Source of the DNA: Clostridiales bacterium
GTDB taxonomy: Bacteria > Bacillota > Clostridia > Oscillospirales > Oscillospiraceae
Assembly (NCBI GenBank): GCA_019415645.1
Contig: DXYV01000010.1
Location: 1 to 64,000 of the forward strand
DNA length: 64,000 nucleotides
Reading direction: 5' to 3'
Shown here: piece after piece, positions 9,096 through 16,088 of the stretch
Layout of the letters: every line of letters begins with the position of its first letter
Numbering within the stretch: position 1 is the first letter of the stretch
Notes under the pieces: generated by a model
Seen by the model: the letters and a program-made list of their open reading frames with translations, nothing else
The model's database searches: none
Told to the model about the DNA's origin: nothing
Program-made: the position numbers and the translations under genes

Positions 9096-9626
9096 TCAGC
9101 CGTCTCGAACGGATTGGTTCCGGGCGGGCCGGATGTCGAACCGCCAGACCGCCAGCAGGAAGGAGCAGAACGCCGCGACCTCGATGACAGCGCCGGAATA
9201 GGAGCCGGCCATCAGATTGTAGACAAATACCAGCGGGGAGTTCAACAGAAACAGCAGGCGGGTCAGACGCATGTTGTGCACCCAGAGAGCCACCGTGGTC
9301 AGCATCATGGCCAGTCCCAGCAGCAGGCAGTAGGGGCCGTCCCAGGTCAGCAAGGGGGACAGGCCGTAGCAGACCAGGAACAGGGCCAGAATCCACCGGC
9401 CGGAGGCCCATTTCCGGTCGTTGAAGGAGCAGACCAGCCCGCGGGCCAGGCCCAGCAGATTGATAAGTACACCGGTGTACGCGCCCAGCAGGGCGTAGTG
9501 GGCCACCCACAGCACGCAGCAGACCAGCTGGAGCAGCAGGATCTTCCGCCGGCTTCCGCTCTGGAGCGAGGTAAAGGAGATCAACGAGCCGATCAGCCCC
9601 AGGGCCTGCACAAACCAGAAGCTCAT
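9096..9626 (-). CDS. YgjV-family inner membrane protein in the pseudouridine operon
   Basis: A 176-aa hydrophobic protein with about five or six predicted membrane segments and very few charges inside them; a short Arg-rich turn (GSRRK) follows the first helix. The pattern (LISFTSLQSGSRRKIL near the N-terminus) resembles the uncharacterised YgjV family. It overlaps the psuK stop by 4 bp and is followed by psuG, so it is made together with the pseudouridine enzymes. From context it may import pseudouridine or a related nucleoside, but that is inference only; no transporter motif can be pointed to. Family call fairly good, function unknown. Confidence 0.72.
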   Translation of the reverse strand: MSFWFVQALGLIGSLISFTSLQSGSRRKILLLQLVCCVLWVAHYALLGAYTGVLINLLGLARGLVCSFNDRKWASGRWILALFLVCYGLSPLLTWDGPYCLLLGLAMMLTTVALWVHNMRLTRLLFLLNSPLVFVYNLMAGSYSGAVIEVAAFCSFLLAVWRFDIRPARNQSVRDG

Positions 9627-10741
9627 AGGGCGCGCGCCGTCCCGGAAGAAGCATGCGCCGGAGCGGACCCGGCCCGCTGGCGGAGCAGCTCCACGCTCAT
9701 GGCGGGGTTGATGGTCTCGGCCCCCTCCATGGCGATGGACGAGGCAGCCAGCCCGGCCTGGGCGGTGCCCTCCAAATCGGTGCCCTCCAGATAGGCCCAG
9801 GCGATGGCGGCCATAAACGCGTCGCCGCAGCCGGTGGTGTTCACCATCTCACTCGGCAGACAGGGCAGGTGGGCGCGGCCGTTGTGGTCGGCGGCAAAGA
9901 CCCCGTCGCCTCCCAGGGAGACAAACACCCGCCGCAGACCGGTATCCAGCAGGGCGTCGGCGGCCCGGTTCAGGCTGGCCTCGTCCGTGATAGTCACGCC
10001 GGAGAGCAGCTCGGCCTCCATGCGGTTTGGCTTCAGGGTGTGGAGCTTCCCCAGAATGGGCTGGAGCTTGACCGCCTTGGCCGTGGAGACCGGATCGGCG
10101 AAGATGGGGACCCGGATATGCTCCGCCAGCCAGGCCAGGCTCTCCGCCGGGATATTGGTGTCCACGACGATCAGCTGGGCGTTTTGCAGCAGGTTCTGAC
10201 GGCTTTGCAGAAAGGCGGGAGTCATATGCTGGTAGATTTCCATGTCGGATACCGCCAGTGCCATATCCCCCTCCTGGTCGGCCAGGAACAGGTAGGTGGA
10301 GGTGGACGCGCCGGGCACCTGGAGGCACTGGGAGATGTCGATGCCCAGCTCTCCGCAGGAGGCGGCGATCTTCTGGGCGTACAGGTCGTCGCCAAAGGCG
10401 GTGACCAGCCGGGTATCCACCCCAAGCAGCGCCATATTGTGGGCGATGTTGCGGCCCACGCCGCCCAGGGACATGGTCACCCGGCCAGGATTGGAGTCCT
10501 GCGCCACCAGCGGGGCAAAGGGGCGGCCGCCGATGTCCATGTTTACGCCCCCCACCACCACGGCGTAGGGCGCAGTGTGGACGATGTAGCCCTTACCCTG
10601 GATGATGCCCTTTTTCATCAGGTTGGAGATGTGGACCGCTACCGACGAGCGGGTGATGCCCGCCCGATCCGCCAGCTCTTGCTGGGAAATGAGGGGATTC
10701 TCTTCGATCCAGCGCAGGATCTGCCGTTCCCGCTGGGTCAT
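9623..10741 (-). CDS. psuK: Pseudouridine kinase with N-terminal DNA-binding domain
   Basis: Phosphorylates pseudouridine for PsuG. The 372-aa protein has a winged helix-turn-helix at residues 1-60 (ERQILRWIEENPLISQQELA, then RSSVAVHISNL) followed by a PfkB/ribokinase domain from about 63: VVVGGVNMDIGG, SLGGVGRNIAHNMALLG, and the PfkB C-terminal signature NTTGCGDAF near 300 with the catalytic Asp. The fused HTH suggests it senses its substrate and regulates its own operon. First gene of psuK-ygjV-psuG, 4-bp overlap with the next. A clear sigma-A promoter overlapped by a palindrome lies upstream. Kinase specificity is inferred from psuG. Confidence 0.9.
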   Translation of the reverse strand: MTQRERQILRWIEENPLISQQELADRAGITRSSVAVHISNLMKKGIIQGKGYIVHTAPYAVVVGGVNMDIGGRPFAPLVAQDSNPGRVTMSLGGVGRNIAHNMALLGVDTRLVTAFGDDLYAQKIAASCGELGIDISQCLQVPGASTSTYLFLADQEGDMALAVSDMEIYQHMTPAFLQSRQNLLQNAQLIVVDTNIPAESLAWLAEHIRVPIFADPVSTAKAVKLQPILGKLHTLKPNRMEAELLSGVTITDEASLNRAADALLDTGLRRVFVSLGGDGVFAADHNGRAHLPCLPSEMVNTTGCGDAFMAAIAWAYLEGTDLEGTAQAGLAASSIAMEGAETINPAMSVELLRQRAGSAPAHASSGTARAL

Positions 10742-10780
10742 ACCATCGCCTCCTAAACTTTTGCTTGTAGTCTAATCTAT

Positions 10781-10813
10781 TGTTTAGTTTACACGCTTTT
10801 TTGTATTTGTCAA
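10781..10813 (-). promoter_or_regulatory. Promoter and candidate operator of the pseudouridine operon
   Basis: On the minus strand: -35 TTGACA (10808-10813), 16-bp spacer, -10 TAAACT (10786-10791). The imperfect palindrome TGTTTAGTTTACA (10781-10793) covers the -10 box and is a natural site for repression by the HTH domain of PsuK (inference). Confidence 0.6.
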
Positions 10814-10873
10814 GTATCTTCGGGAACGAAATTTCTTGGCTCTCGTCCAAAGAAACGAAAGGAGGCAATGCGT

Positions 10874-11731
10874 ATGAAAAAAAGTCTGTTGACCTTGGGG
10901 CTGGCCGTGGGTTTGGCGGCCCTGACGGCGGCCTGCGGGGACCCGGCGATCGCCCCCTCAACGCCCCCGCCGGAGGAGACGCACACCGCCGCGCCGGAAC
11001 AGACCGCCACGCTCACCTGCCGCATCGTGGACGGCGCGGAGGAGGGCAGCCTGCTGCTGGCCGATCTGGAGAACGCCGGCGGAATCTACCGCCTGGGCGT
11101 TGGCGAAGGCGTCTCCGTCACCGTGGACGGGGAAGAGGCGTCTGCCGCCGACCTGACCGACGGCATGGAAGTGACAGTGGTCTTTGACGGGATGGTGCAG
11201 GAGAGTTATCCCATGGGCTTCTATGAGGTCTACGCCCTGGAGACCGTCACGCCGCCGGGCGGGAGCTATACCGACCTGTGCGGCTTCTACCTCCAGGTGT
11301 TGGATGACCTGTGGCAGGCGGACGACGGCCTCAACGGGGATACCGTGGGCATTGACCTGTCCCAGGCGCCCGGCGGGCTGACGGAGGCGGAACAGGCAGC
11401 GGTTGCGTGGCGCTTCGGGGAGCTCCACGGCGTTTCGGCTAGGACGGCCGCCTTTGACCAGCTGGTGGAAGAGGGGTATATCACCGCCGATCCGCTGGAC
11501 GAGGGTGATCCCGACGGCCCGGCGTTCTATCAGTGGGAGGGGGGCTGCCTGCTCACCGTCACACCCCATGAGGGGGAGGAGACGGAGGCGTATTCCCTGC
11601 CGGTGCTCCGATTCGATGCGGAGAAATGGGCATCCAGCCTGGGAGCCTACTGCTTCTATGACTGCACCGCCGTCTGGCCAGAATTTGGGAGCTGGTCGGA
11701 CTATACGGTGCGCAATGAAATGATTGCCTGA
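10874..11731 (+). CDS. Lipoprotein of unknown function
   Basis: A 285-aa secreted lipoprotein: MKKS, hydrophobic core, LTAAC lipobox (Cys about residue 21), then a Pro/Thr/Glu linker. The mature part is acidic, with a beta-rich N-terminal half (an OB-like stretch around LLLADLENAGGIYRLGVG and GMEVTVVFDG) and a C-terminal half ending WSDYTVRNEMIA. No domain is recognised with confidence. ATG 10874 is chosen over ATG 10868 because AAAGGAGG (ending 10865) sits 8 nt away from the former and only 2 nt from the latter. Divergent from psuK; no partner gene in the same unit. Confidence 0.75.
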   Translation: MKKSLLTLGLAVGLAALTAACGDPAIAPSTPPPEETHTAAPEQTATLTCRIVDGAEEGSLLLADLENAGGIYRLGVGEGVSVTVDGEEASAADLTDGMEVTVVFDGMVQESYPMGFYEVYALETVTPPGGSYTDLCGFYLQVLDDLWQADDGLNGDTVGIDLSQAPGGLTEAEQAAVAWRFGELHGVSARTAAFDQLVEEGYITADPLDEGDPDGPAFYQWEGGCLLTVTPHEGEETEAYSLPVLRFDAEKWASSLGAYCFYDCTAVWPEFGSWSDYTVRNEMIA

Positions 11732-11735
11732 TGGT

Positions 11736-11751
11736 GTGATAAATTTCTCAC
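11736..11751. promoter_or_regulatory. Operator site 1 (XRE regulon motif)
   Basis: GTGATAAATTTCTCAC, one of three copies of a 16-bp motif with consensus GTGATATATTTCTCAC. It lies 7 bp upstream of the -35 box and is offset by 42 bp (about four helical turns) from site 2. Confidence 0.6.
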
Positions 11752-11758
11752 ATTTCCC

Positions 11759-11787
11759 TTGACAGGAGATCAGGAGTGTGATATATT
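11759..11787 (+). promoter_or_regulatory. Sigma-A promoter of the membrane protein/XRE operon
   Basis: -35 TTGACA (11759-11764), exactly 17 bp, -10 TATATT (11782-11787). The -10 box lies inside operator site 2. Confidence 0.85.
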
Positions 11788-11793
11788 CCTCAC
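11778..11793. promoter_or_regulatory. Operator site 2 (overlaps -10)
   Basis: GTGATATATTCCTCAC, differing at one position from the consensus of the three sites; covers the -10 box. Confidence 0.65.
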
Positions 11794-11797
11794 ATGA

Positions 11798-11813
11798 GTG
11801 AGAAATATATCAC
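11798..11813. promoter_or_regulatory. Operator site 3 (inverted, over the transcription start)
   Basis: GTGAGAAATATATCAC, the reverse complement of GTGATATATTTCTCAC. With site 2 it forms a long inverted repeat just before the ribosome site, starting 20 bp after site 2. Confidence 0.65.
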
Positions 11814-11827
11814 AAGGAGGAATCTCT

Positions 11828-12244
11828 ATGAAAGCCATTCCGAGGCGAAAACTCTCCCTGACCCGCAGCCGGGTGATCGAGGCGGTGTGTTGGGCTCTGG
11901 TTTTGGCCGCCGCCCTGGTGGCCCGTTATTTCCCGGTGCGCCAGGTATTGCCCCTTCCCCTGCGGGTGGGAATCGGAATCGTACTGGGCGTTTTGGCGGT
12001 GATAATCGTGGCCGTGAGCCTGGGCTTTGTGACCGAGAAGGGGGACGAGCGCTCCATGGACAACGACCGCAAGGCCAACTCTACGCTGTTCACCCTCTTT
12101 TTCCTGCTGATGGGGGCGCTGCTGGTGTTCGGCAAGGACGGACGGGTGTACGCCGTCGGCCAGTCGGAGCTGCTGGTCATCTTTGCTGTGGTCTGCTTGG
12201 CCAAGGACCTGGTATTCCTGGGCTATGAGAAGTTTGGGACCTGA
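11828..12244 (+). CDS. Small four-helix membrane protein paired with an XRE regulator
   Basis: A 138-aa integral membrane protein: a basic N-terminus (MKAIPRRKLSLTRSR), helices at about 17-32 and 43-65, a cytoplasmic or external loop rich in charge (EKGDERSMDNDRK, about 70-82), and helices at about 85-101 and 112-129. The layout resembles DUF2178-type proteins, which are commonly encoded next to small Cro/XRE regulators; that resemblance is from memory. ATG 11828 follows AAGGAGG at good spacing. The XRE gene starts 2 bp after its stop, so the two form one operon under the three-operator promoter. Function unknown. Confidence 0.75.
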   Translation: MKAIPRRKLSLTRSRVIEAVCWALVLAAALVARYFPVRQVLPLPLRVGIGIVLGVLAVIIVAVSLGFVTEKGDERSMDNDRKANSTLFTLFFLLMGALLVFGKDGRVYAVGQSELLVIFAVVCLAKDLVFLGYEKFGT

Positions 12245-12246
12245 CC

Positions 12247-12450
12247 ATGCTGGAGACCAATCTGAAGCAGCTGCGGGCGGAACGCGGCATGGATCAGGCG
12301 GAGCTGGCCGCGCTGGTGGGGGTACGGCGGGAGACCATCAACCGGCTGGAGAAGGGCCTTTACAATCCCTCCCTCAAGCTGGCTCTGGACGTGGCCCATG
12401 TGTTCGGAAAGACTGTGGAAGAGGTGTTCTCCTTCCGGGAGGAAACGTGA
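12247..12450 (+). CDS. XRE/Cro-family transcriptional regulator
   Basis: A 67-aa single-domain DNA-binding protein. The helix-turn-helix is clear: QAELAALVGVRRETINRLEK (about 18-37) followed by NPSLKLALDVAHVF, as in the short YgzD/Cro-like regulators of Firmicutes. It is co-transcribed with the membrane protein gene 2 bp upstream and is the obvious candidate to bind the three 16-bp operator sites at 11736, 11778 and 11798, giving autorepression. Ends just before a strong terminator. Confidence 0.88.
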   Translation: MLETNLKQLRAERGMDQAELAALVGVRRETINRLEKGLYNPSLKLALDVAHVFGKTVEEVFSFREET

Positions 12451-12471
12451 GCGCCGACCATCCGTAAAAAC

Positions 12472-12506
12472 AAACCGGCTGTCCAAAATCGGTGGACAGC
12501 CGGTTT
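12472..12506 (+). terminator. Terminator of the membrane protein/XRE operon
   Basis: 13-bp perfect arms AAACCGGCTGTCC / GGACAGCCGGTTT, then CTTTTTG. Confidence 0.9.
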
Positions 12507-12545
12507 CTTTTTGCCTATACTGGGGGTGAAAGGGGGGAGCGGAGC

Positions 12546-12983
12546 ATGAAGGTGGAGTTGATTCTGGACCCCAGCTGCGGCGAGCCGGAGGTGACCGTCC
12601 GGGCTGCGGCGCGCACGGCGGAAGTGGAGGACCTGCTGCGCCGGCTGGAGGAGGGCCCCGCCGGAATCCTGGGCTTTCGGGAGGACCGGGCCGTTCCGCT
12701 GTTTCCCGGGTCCGTACTGCGCTTTTACGGCGAAGACAAGGGCGTGCTGGCCCAGACCGAGGATGGGGTATGGCGGGTGCGCCTGCGGCTGTACGAGCTG
12801 GAGGAGCGGCTGGAGCGGCATACCTTTGTGCGGATCTCCCAGTCGGAGATCGTCAACCTGCGCAAGGTGACCGCCCTGGACCTGGCCCTGACCGGCACCA
12901 TCCGCATGACGCTGACCGGCGGCACTGTGTGCTGGGTGTCCCGGCGGTATGTGAAGAAGATCAAGGAGGCCCTTGGGCTGTGA
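12546..12983 (+). CDS. LytTR-type DNA-binding regulator
   Basis: A 145-aa protein whose C-terminal two-thirds match the LytTR DNA-binding domain: RLRLYELEERL, the family stretch FVRISQSEIVNLRKV (about 98-112), then IRMTLTGGTVCWVSRRYVKKIKEAL. There is no receiver domain, as in the small LytTR proteins that sit beside DUF3021 membrane proteins. ATG 12546 is used because it follows a GGGGGGAGCGGAG site; 18 upstream in-frame codons lie in the preceding terminator. First gene of a three-gene unit (LytTR, DUF3021-like, membrane protein). Probably autoregulates its operon. Confidence 0.88.
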   Translation: MKVELILDPSCGEPEVTVRAAARTAEVEDLLRRLEEGPAGILGFREDRAVPLFPGSVLRFYGEDKGVLAQTEDGVWRVRLRLYELEERLERHTFVRISQSEIVNLRKVTALDLALTGTIRMTLTGGTVCWVSRRYVKKIKEALGL

Positions 12984-12997
12984 AAGGAGGAGAAACC

Positions 12998-13852
12998 ATG
13001 TTGTTCAACGACAAAAAGAGGGCGCTGTCTCGGGCCGCTATCGGGGGCCTCGTGGGCACGGCGGTCCTGATCCCGGTGGGCGGGCTGTTCAACGACCTGG
13101 TCAACGGCGGCCTGATCGCCACAGGGCCGCACACTCCCTTCCGGATGGTGAGCTATGACCTGGAGGTACTGGTGGGTGCCGCCCCCCTGGCCCTGGCAAT
13201 CCAGATCGTCCTCTACTTCCTCATGGGGGCGGTGGTAGGGATCGCCACCCTCCCCTTTGCCGACGGCGGGCGGGAGTTAGTGCTCCGCTCCTTGGCCCAC
13301 TTCGCCGCCATCGCCGGGCTGCTCACCCTCACCTGCACCCTGTTGGGCTGGGCCTGGTCGTGGCAGGCCATGGCAGTGTACCTCGTCCTGTTGGCGGCCG
13401 TCTATGCCCTCATCTGGCTGGGGCGCTGGGTGGGGTGGTACGCCGAGGTGGCGGCCATCCGGGAAAAGCTGGGCCTGGCGCCCGGCCCCTCCCCGCTGAA
13501 GTGGAAGGAGAGCTTGCCCTACCTCCCCTTTGCGCTGCTGCTGTGTCTGGCCCTGCCCTTTGTGCTGCGGCTGTGCGACGCGGCGGATGTGCCGGTCCTC
13601 TCCGGCCTGCTCTATCCCTATCTGCTGCTGCCGGTGGGCGGCTTTTGCTCCGGCCTGTCCCTGGGGCGGCGGCAGGGCTTCTGCCCCCTGTACCCCCTGC
13701 TGTGCGCCGGTTGTATCCTGCTCTTTATCCCCCTGGCCCGGCTGGTGTCCAACATGGCGGACGGCCCCCTGCTCGTCATCGCCCTTGTTTCAGCTCTGCT
13801 GGGGAACGGGACTGGCGCGGTTCTGCGGCGGAGAAAGGAGACAAAACCATGA
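12998..13852 (+). CDS. DUF3021-like membrane protein with extended C-terminal half
   Basis: A 284-aa membrane protein. The N-terminal half (about 1-150) has four helices and the layout of DUF3021 proteins, which accompany LytTR regulators. The second half has four more helices (from about 170) and is longer than ordinary DUF3021 proteins, so this may be a fusion or a duplicated form. ATG 12998 follows AAAGGAGG, 14 bp after the LytTR stop. Its stop overlaps the next start (CCATGA). Role unknown; pairing with LytTR suggests it controls or responds to that regulator. Confidence 0.72.
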   Translation: MLFNDKKRALSRAAIGGLVGTAVLIPVGGLFNDLVNGGLIATGPHTPFRMVSYDLEVLVGAAPLALAIQIVLYFLMGAVVGIATLPFADGGRELVLRSLAHFAAIAGLLTLTCTLLGWAWSWQAMAVYLVLLAAVYALIWLGRWVGWYAEVAAIREKLGLAPGPSPLKWKESLPYLPFALLLCLALPFVLRLCDAADVPVLSGLLYPYLLLPVGGFCSGLSLGRRQGFCPLYPLLCAGCILLFIPLARLVSNMADGPLLVIALVSALLGNGTGAVLRRRKETKP

Positions 13853-14355
13853 AACGGGAGATAAAGCTCTATAACGTCCTTTTCCCGATTTGGATATTAT
13901 ACTTCTTCCCTCAGGTTTGGATCGTCGCGGTGCCAGGAAACCTGCTCATTGATTGTGGGCTGCTGCTGTTGACCCTGGCCGTCCTGAAGCACACAGAGAA
14001 AAGGGCGGTTTTGAAAGCGTTGTGGTGGAAGTTTTGGCTCTTGGGCTTTCTGGCCGATTTTATCGGGGCGGCGGTGCTTTTCGGAATCTGGCTTCTCCTC
14101 TCTGTCCTGGACCTCTCCGGAGGAGCCTGGTCGGAGATTATGATGGCCTATCTGGCTAACCCCTTCCGCTCTCTGCCAGCCCTGCTTCTCACTCTGGCCG
14201 GAGTAGTCCTGGCCGGGGTGTGCATCTACGTTTTTGACAAGCGGGCCATGAGGCGCTGCGCTCTGCTCACGCTTCGGGAGAAGCGCGCCGTTGCCCTGGT
14301 AATGGCCATCACCACCGCTCCCTGGACCTTCCTGATTCCTCTATATTTGTACTGA
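13849..14355 (+). CDS. Membrane protein, third gene of the LytTR operon
   Basis: A 168-aa protein with five likely membrane helices (about 9-28, 30-45, 58-84, 103-125 and 145-165) and a Lys/Arg-rich loop between helices 2 and 3 (KHTEKRAVLKA). No known family recognised. It overlaps the preceding stop by 4 bp, is preceded by AAAGGAG inside that gene, and ends upstream of a terminator, so it is translationally coupled to the DUF3021-like protein. Function unknown. Confidence 0.65.
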   Translation: MKREIKLYNVLFPIWILYFFPQVWIVAVPGNLLIDCGLLLLTLAVLKHTEKRAVLKALWWKFWLLGFLADFIGAAVLFGIWLLLSVLDLSGGAWSEIMMAYLANPFRSLPALLLTLAGVVLAGVCIYVFDKRAMRRCALLTLREKRAVALVMAITTAPWTFLIPLYLY

Positions 14356-14430
14356 AAAGACCTATTTTCGATCGAGACCGATGTAGGCTCGTGCCATGCA
14401 GGGAAAAACGGAGAGAATTCGGACAAAACC

Positions 14431-14464
14431 ATGCGGCGTCCATCCAGCTGGATGGACGCCGCAT
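14431..14464. terminator. Bidirectional terminator between the LytTR operon and the sulfotransferase
   Basis: A 34-bp perfect palindrome (arms ATGCGGCGTCCATCCAG and its complement), followed by TTTTATC on the plus strand and preceded by AAAACC, which gives GGTTTT on the minus strand. It serves two convergent genes. Confidence 0.8.
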
Positions 14465-14468
14465 TTTA

Positions 14469-16088
14469 TCATGACTGGAACCAGAAGCCCACGAAGTCAG
14501 ATTTCATGACCCGGTAGCCGTTCATCAGGCACTCGTACTGATAGGACCGGATGAGAGTCCCGTCCGCGTCATACTCGCCGAAGGTCTGATCCACGCCGCT
14601 GTTGACCACATAGGTCTCGCCGGTGTCCTGGGCGTTGGAGACGACGCTGGAGTAGGGGACGGAGAAGGAATCCACCAGGGTGAAGGTGCCCGCATTCTCG
14701 TCGATGAGATAGAAGTACACATAAGAGTACTGCTCGCCTTCCGCATACAGGCCCGTGCCCACGGAGTCGGCCAAATCGGGGGAGTAGCCGTCCTCCCGGG
14801 TGCTGTTGGACCAGTAGTTGTTGTTATAGAACCGCAGCAGGTACTGCCCTTCCTCCAGAGTGTCGTCCTCTACCAGCTCCACGTCGTGCTGTCCATACTG
14901 GGGGACAAAATCGCCTACCTGCTCCAGGCAGTAGTCCGCATAGGGCGTGTCCGCCCAGAAGTCGGAGTCGCCCGCCATCCAGGTCAGGGTGGGGGAGGTA
15001 GTCACCTGGCTCACCTTGAGGATGGTGGAGGTCTCCCGGGAGCTGACCAAGATGCTGTCGTCCTCCTCCAGATACTGCACGGAATTCAGGTGCAGCCAGT
15101 CCCACTCGCCGGCCTGCCAGAAGAAGGAGTCGGTGGCCGACACGGCCTCGGTGGTGGCGAAGTAATCGTACAGCAGCTGGGAGAAGTCCACCAGCTTGGT
15201 GACCACTCCGGTCTCCAGGTCGATCTGGATGAGCTGATCCTCCACAGTCTCACTCTCCGTGTCGGTGGCAAGGGCCAGCACCGTGCCGTCGGGGCCCCAG
15301 TTGATGTCGTGGTGGAGCTCATACTGGCCCAGGTCATAGACCCGCACCGCCTGACCCAGCCGGCTGAGGCGGGCCAGCTTGGTGCTGCCCACGCAGGTGA
15401 CGATGTCGCCGTCCAAATTCAGGATGCGGTCGGCGTGGTAGCCGTCCATGACCATCTCGTAGCGCATCACGCCGTCGTTGTCAAAGAAGAAGGTATAGCC
15501 GTAGTAGTCGCCCAGGCCCATGGCGTAGAACAGTCCGTCAGACAGGGCCGCGGCGCTCTCGCCGTCGGTGGTCTCCAGACGGTTGGCGTAGCCGGAGGTG
15601 GTCTCCGGCATGTCGATGGTGAAGGAGAAGCTGTCCCGCACCCGGCCCTGGGTGCCCACTGCCTCCAGGGTGACGGTATTGGTCTCGCCGGGCACCAGAC
15701 CGATGAGCAGGAACTCATGGACCCGGCTGTATCCGCCCTCCCCATTGTTGTTGGCGGTGGCGGTGTAATCGGGGATGTCCGCGTCGTCCACGTGGACCGT
15801 GTAGCGAATCTGGCAGCGGGCCTCGGTAGTGAAGCAGAGGTAGAGCCCATTGGAGCCGGTGCCGAAGGGGTTGAGGACGGCCAGGGGCTCCGCAAGGGTG
15901 TGCTCCCGGGTTTCCAGCATGGTAGCCAGGGACTGGGCCAGCCGCTGCTGGACCGATTCGTCGTAGTAGGTGAAGCCCTCGCTCTGGTACTCATGGGGCA
16001 CCATCTGAAGGACCGTGATGCTGGCCTCTACCGGGTCGGTGTACAAATCGATTTGAAGCTCCTCATCGGTAAACGCATAGGAGCCGGT
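14469..16088 (-). pseudogene. Arylsulfate sulfotransferase, main part, separated from its N-terminus by the mobile element
   Basis: Residues 591-1129 of a long frame are a sulfotransferase of the ASST family, which transfers sulfate between phenols without PAPS. Seen: an N-terminal beta domain with NPFGTGSNGLYLCFTTEA and GLVPGETNTVTLEA, then the propeller with HHDINWGPDGT, DWLHLNSV and QYGQHDVEL, the His-bearing blocks of the family. It has no start or signal of its own, because the first 66 codons lie 15.46 kb away at 31549-31746. Joining both parts at the shared GCCGGT gives a 605-aa, membrane-anchored enzyme in frame. In the present state it can only be made as the C-terminal part of a recombinase fusion, without its export signal, so it is presumably inactive. 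Confidence 0.85.
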
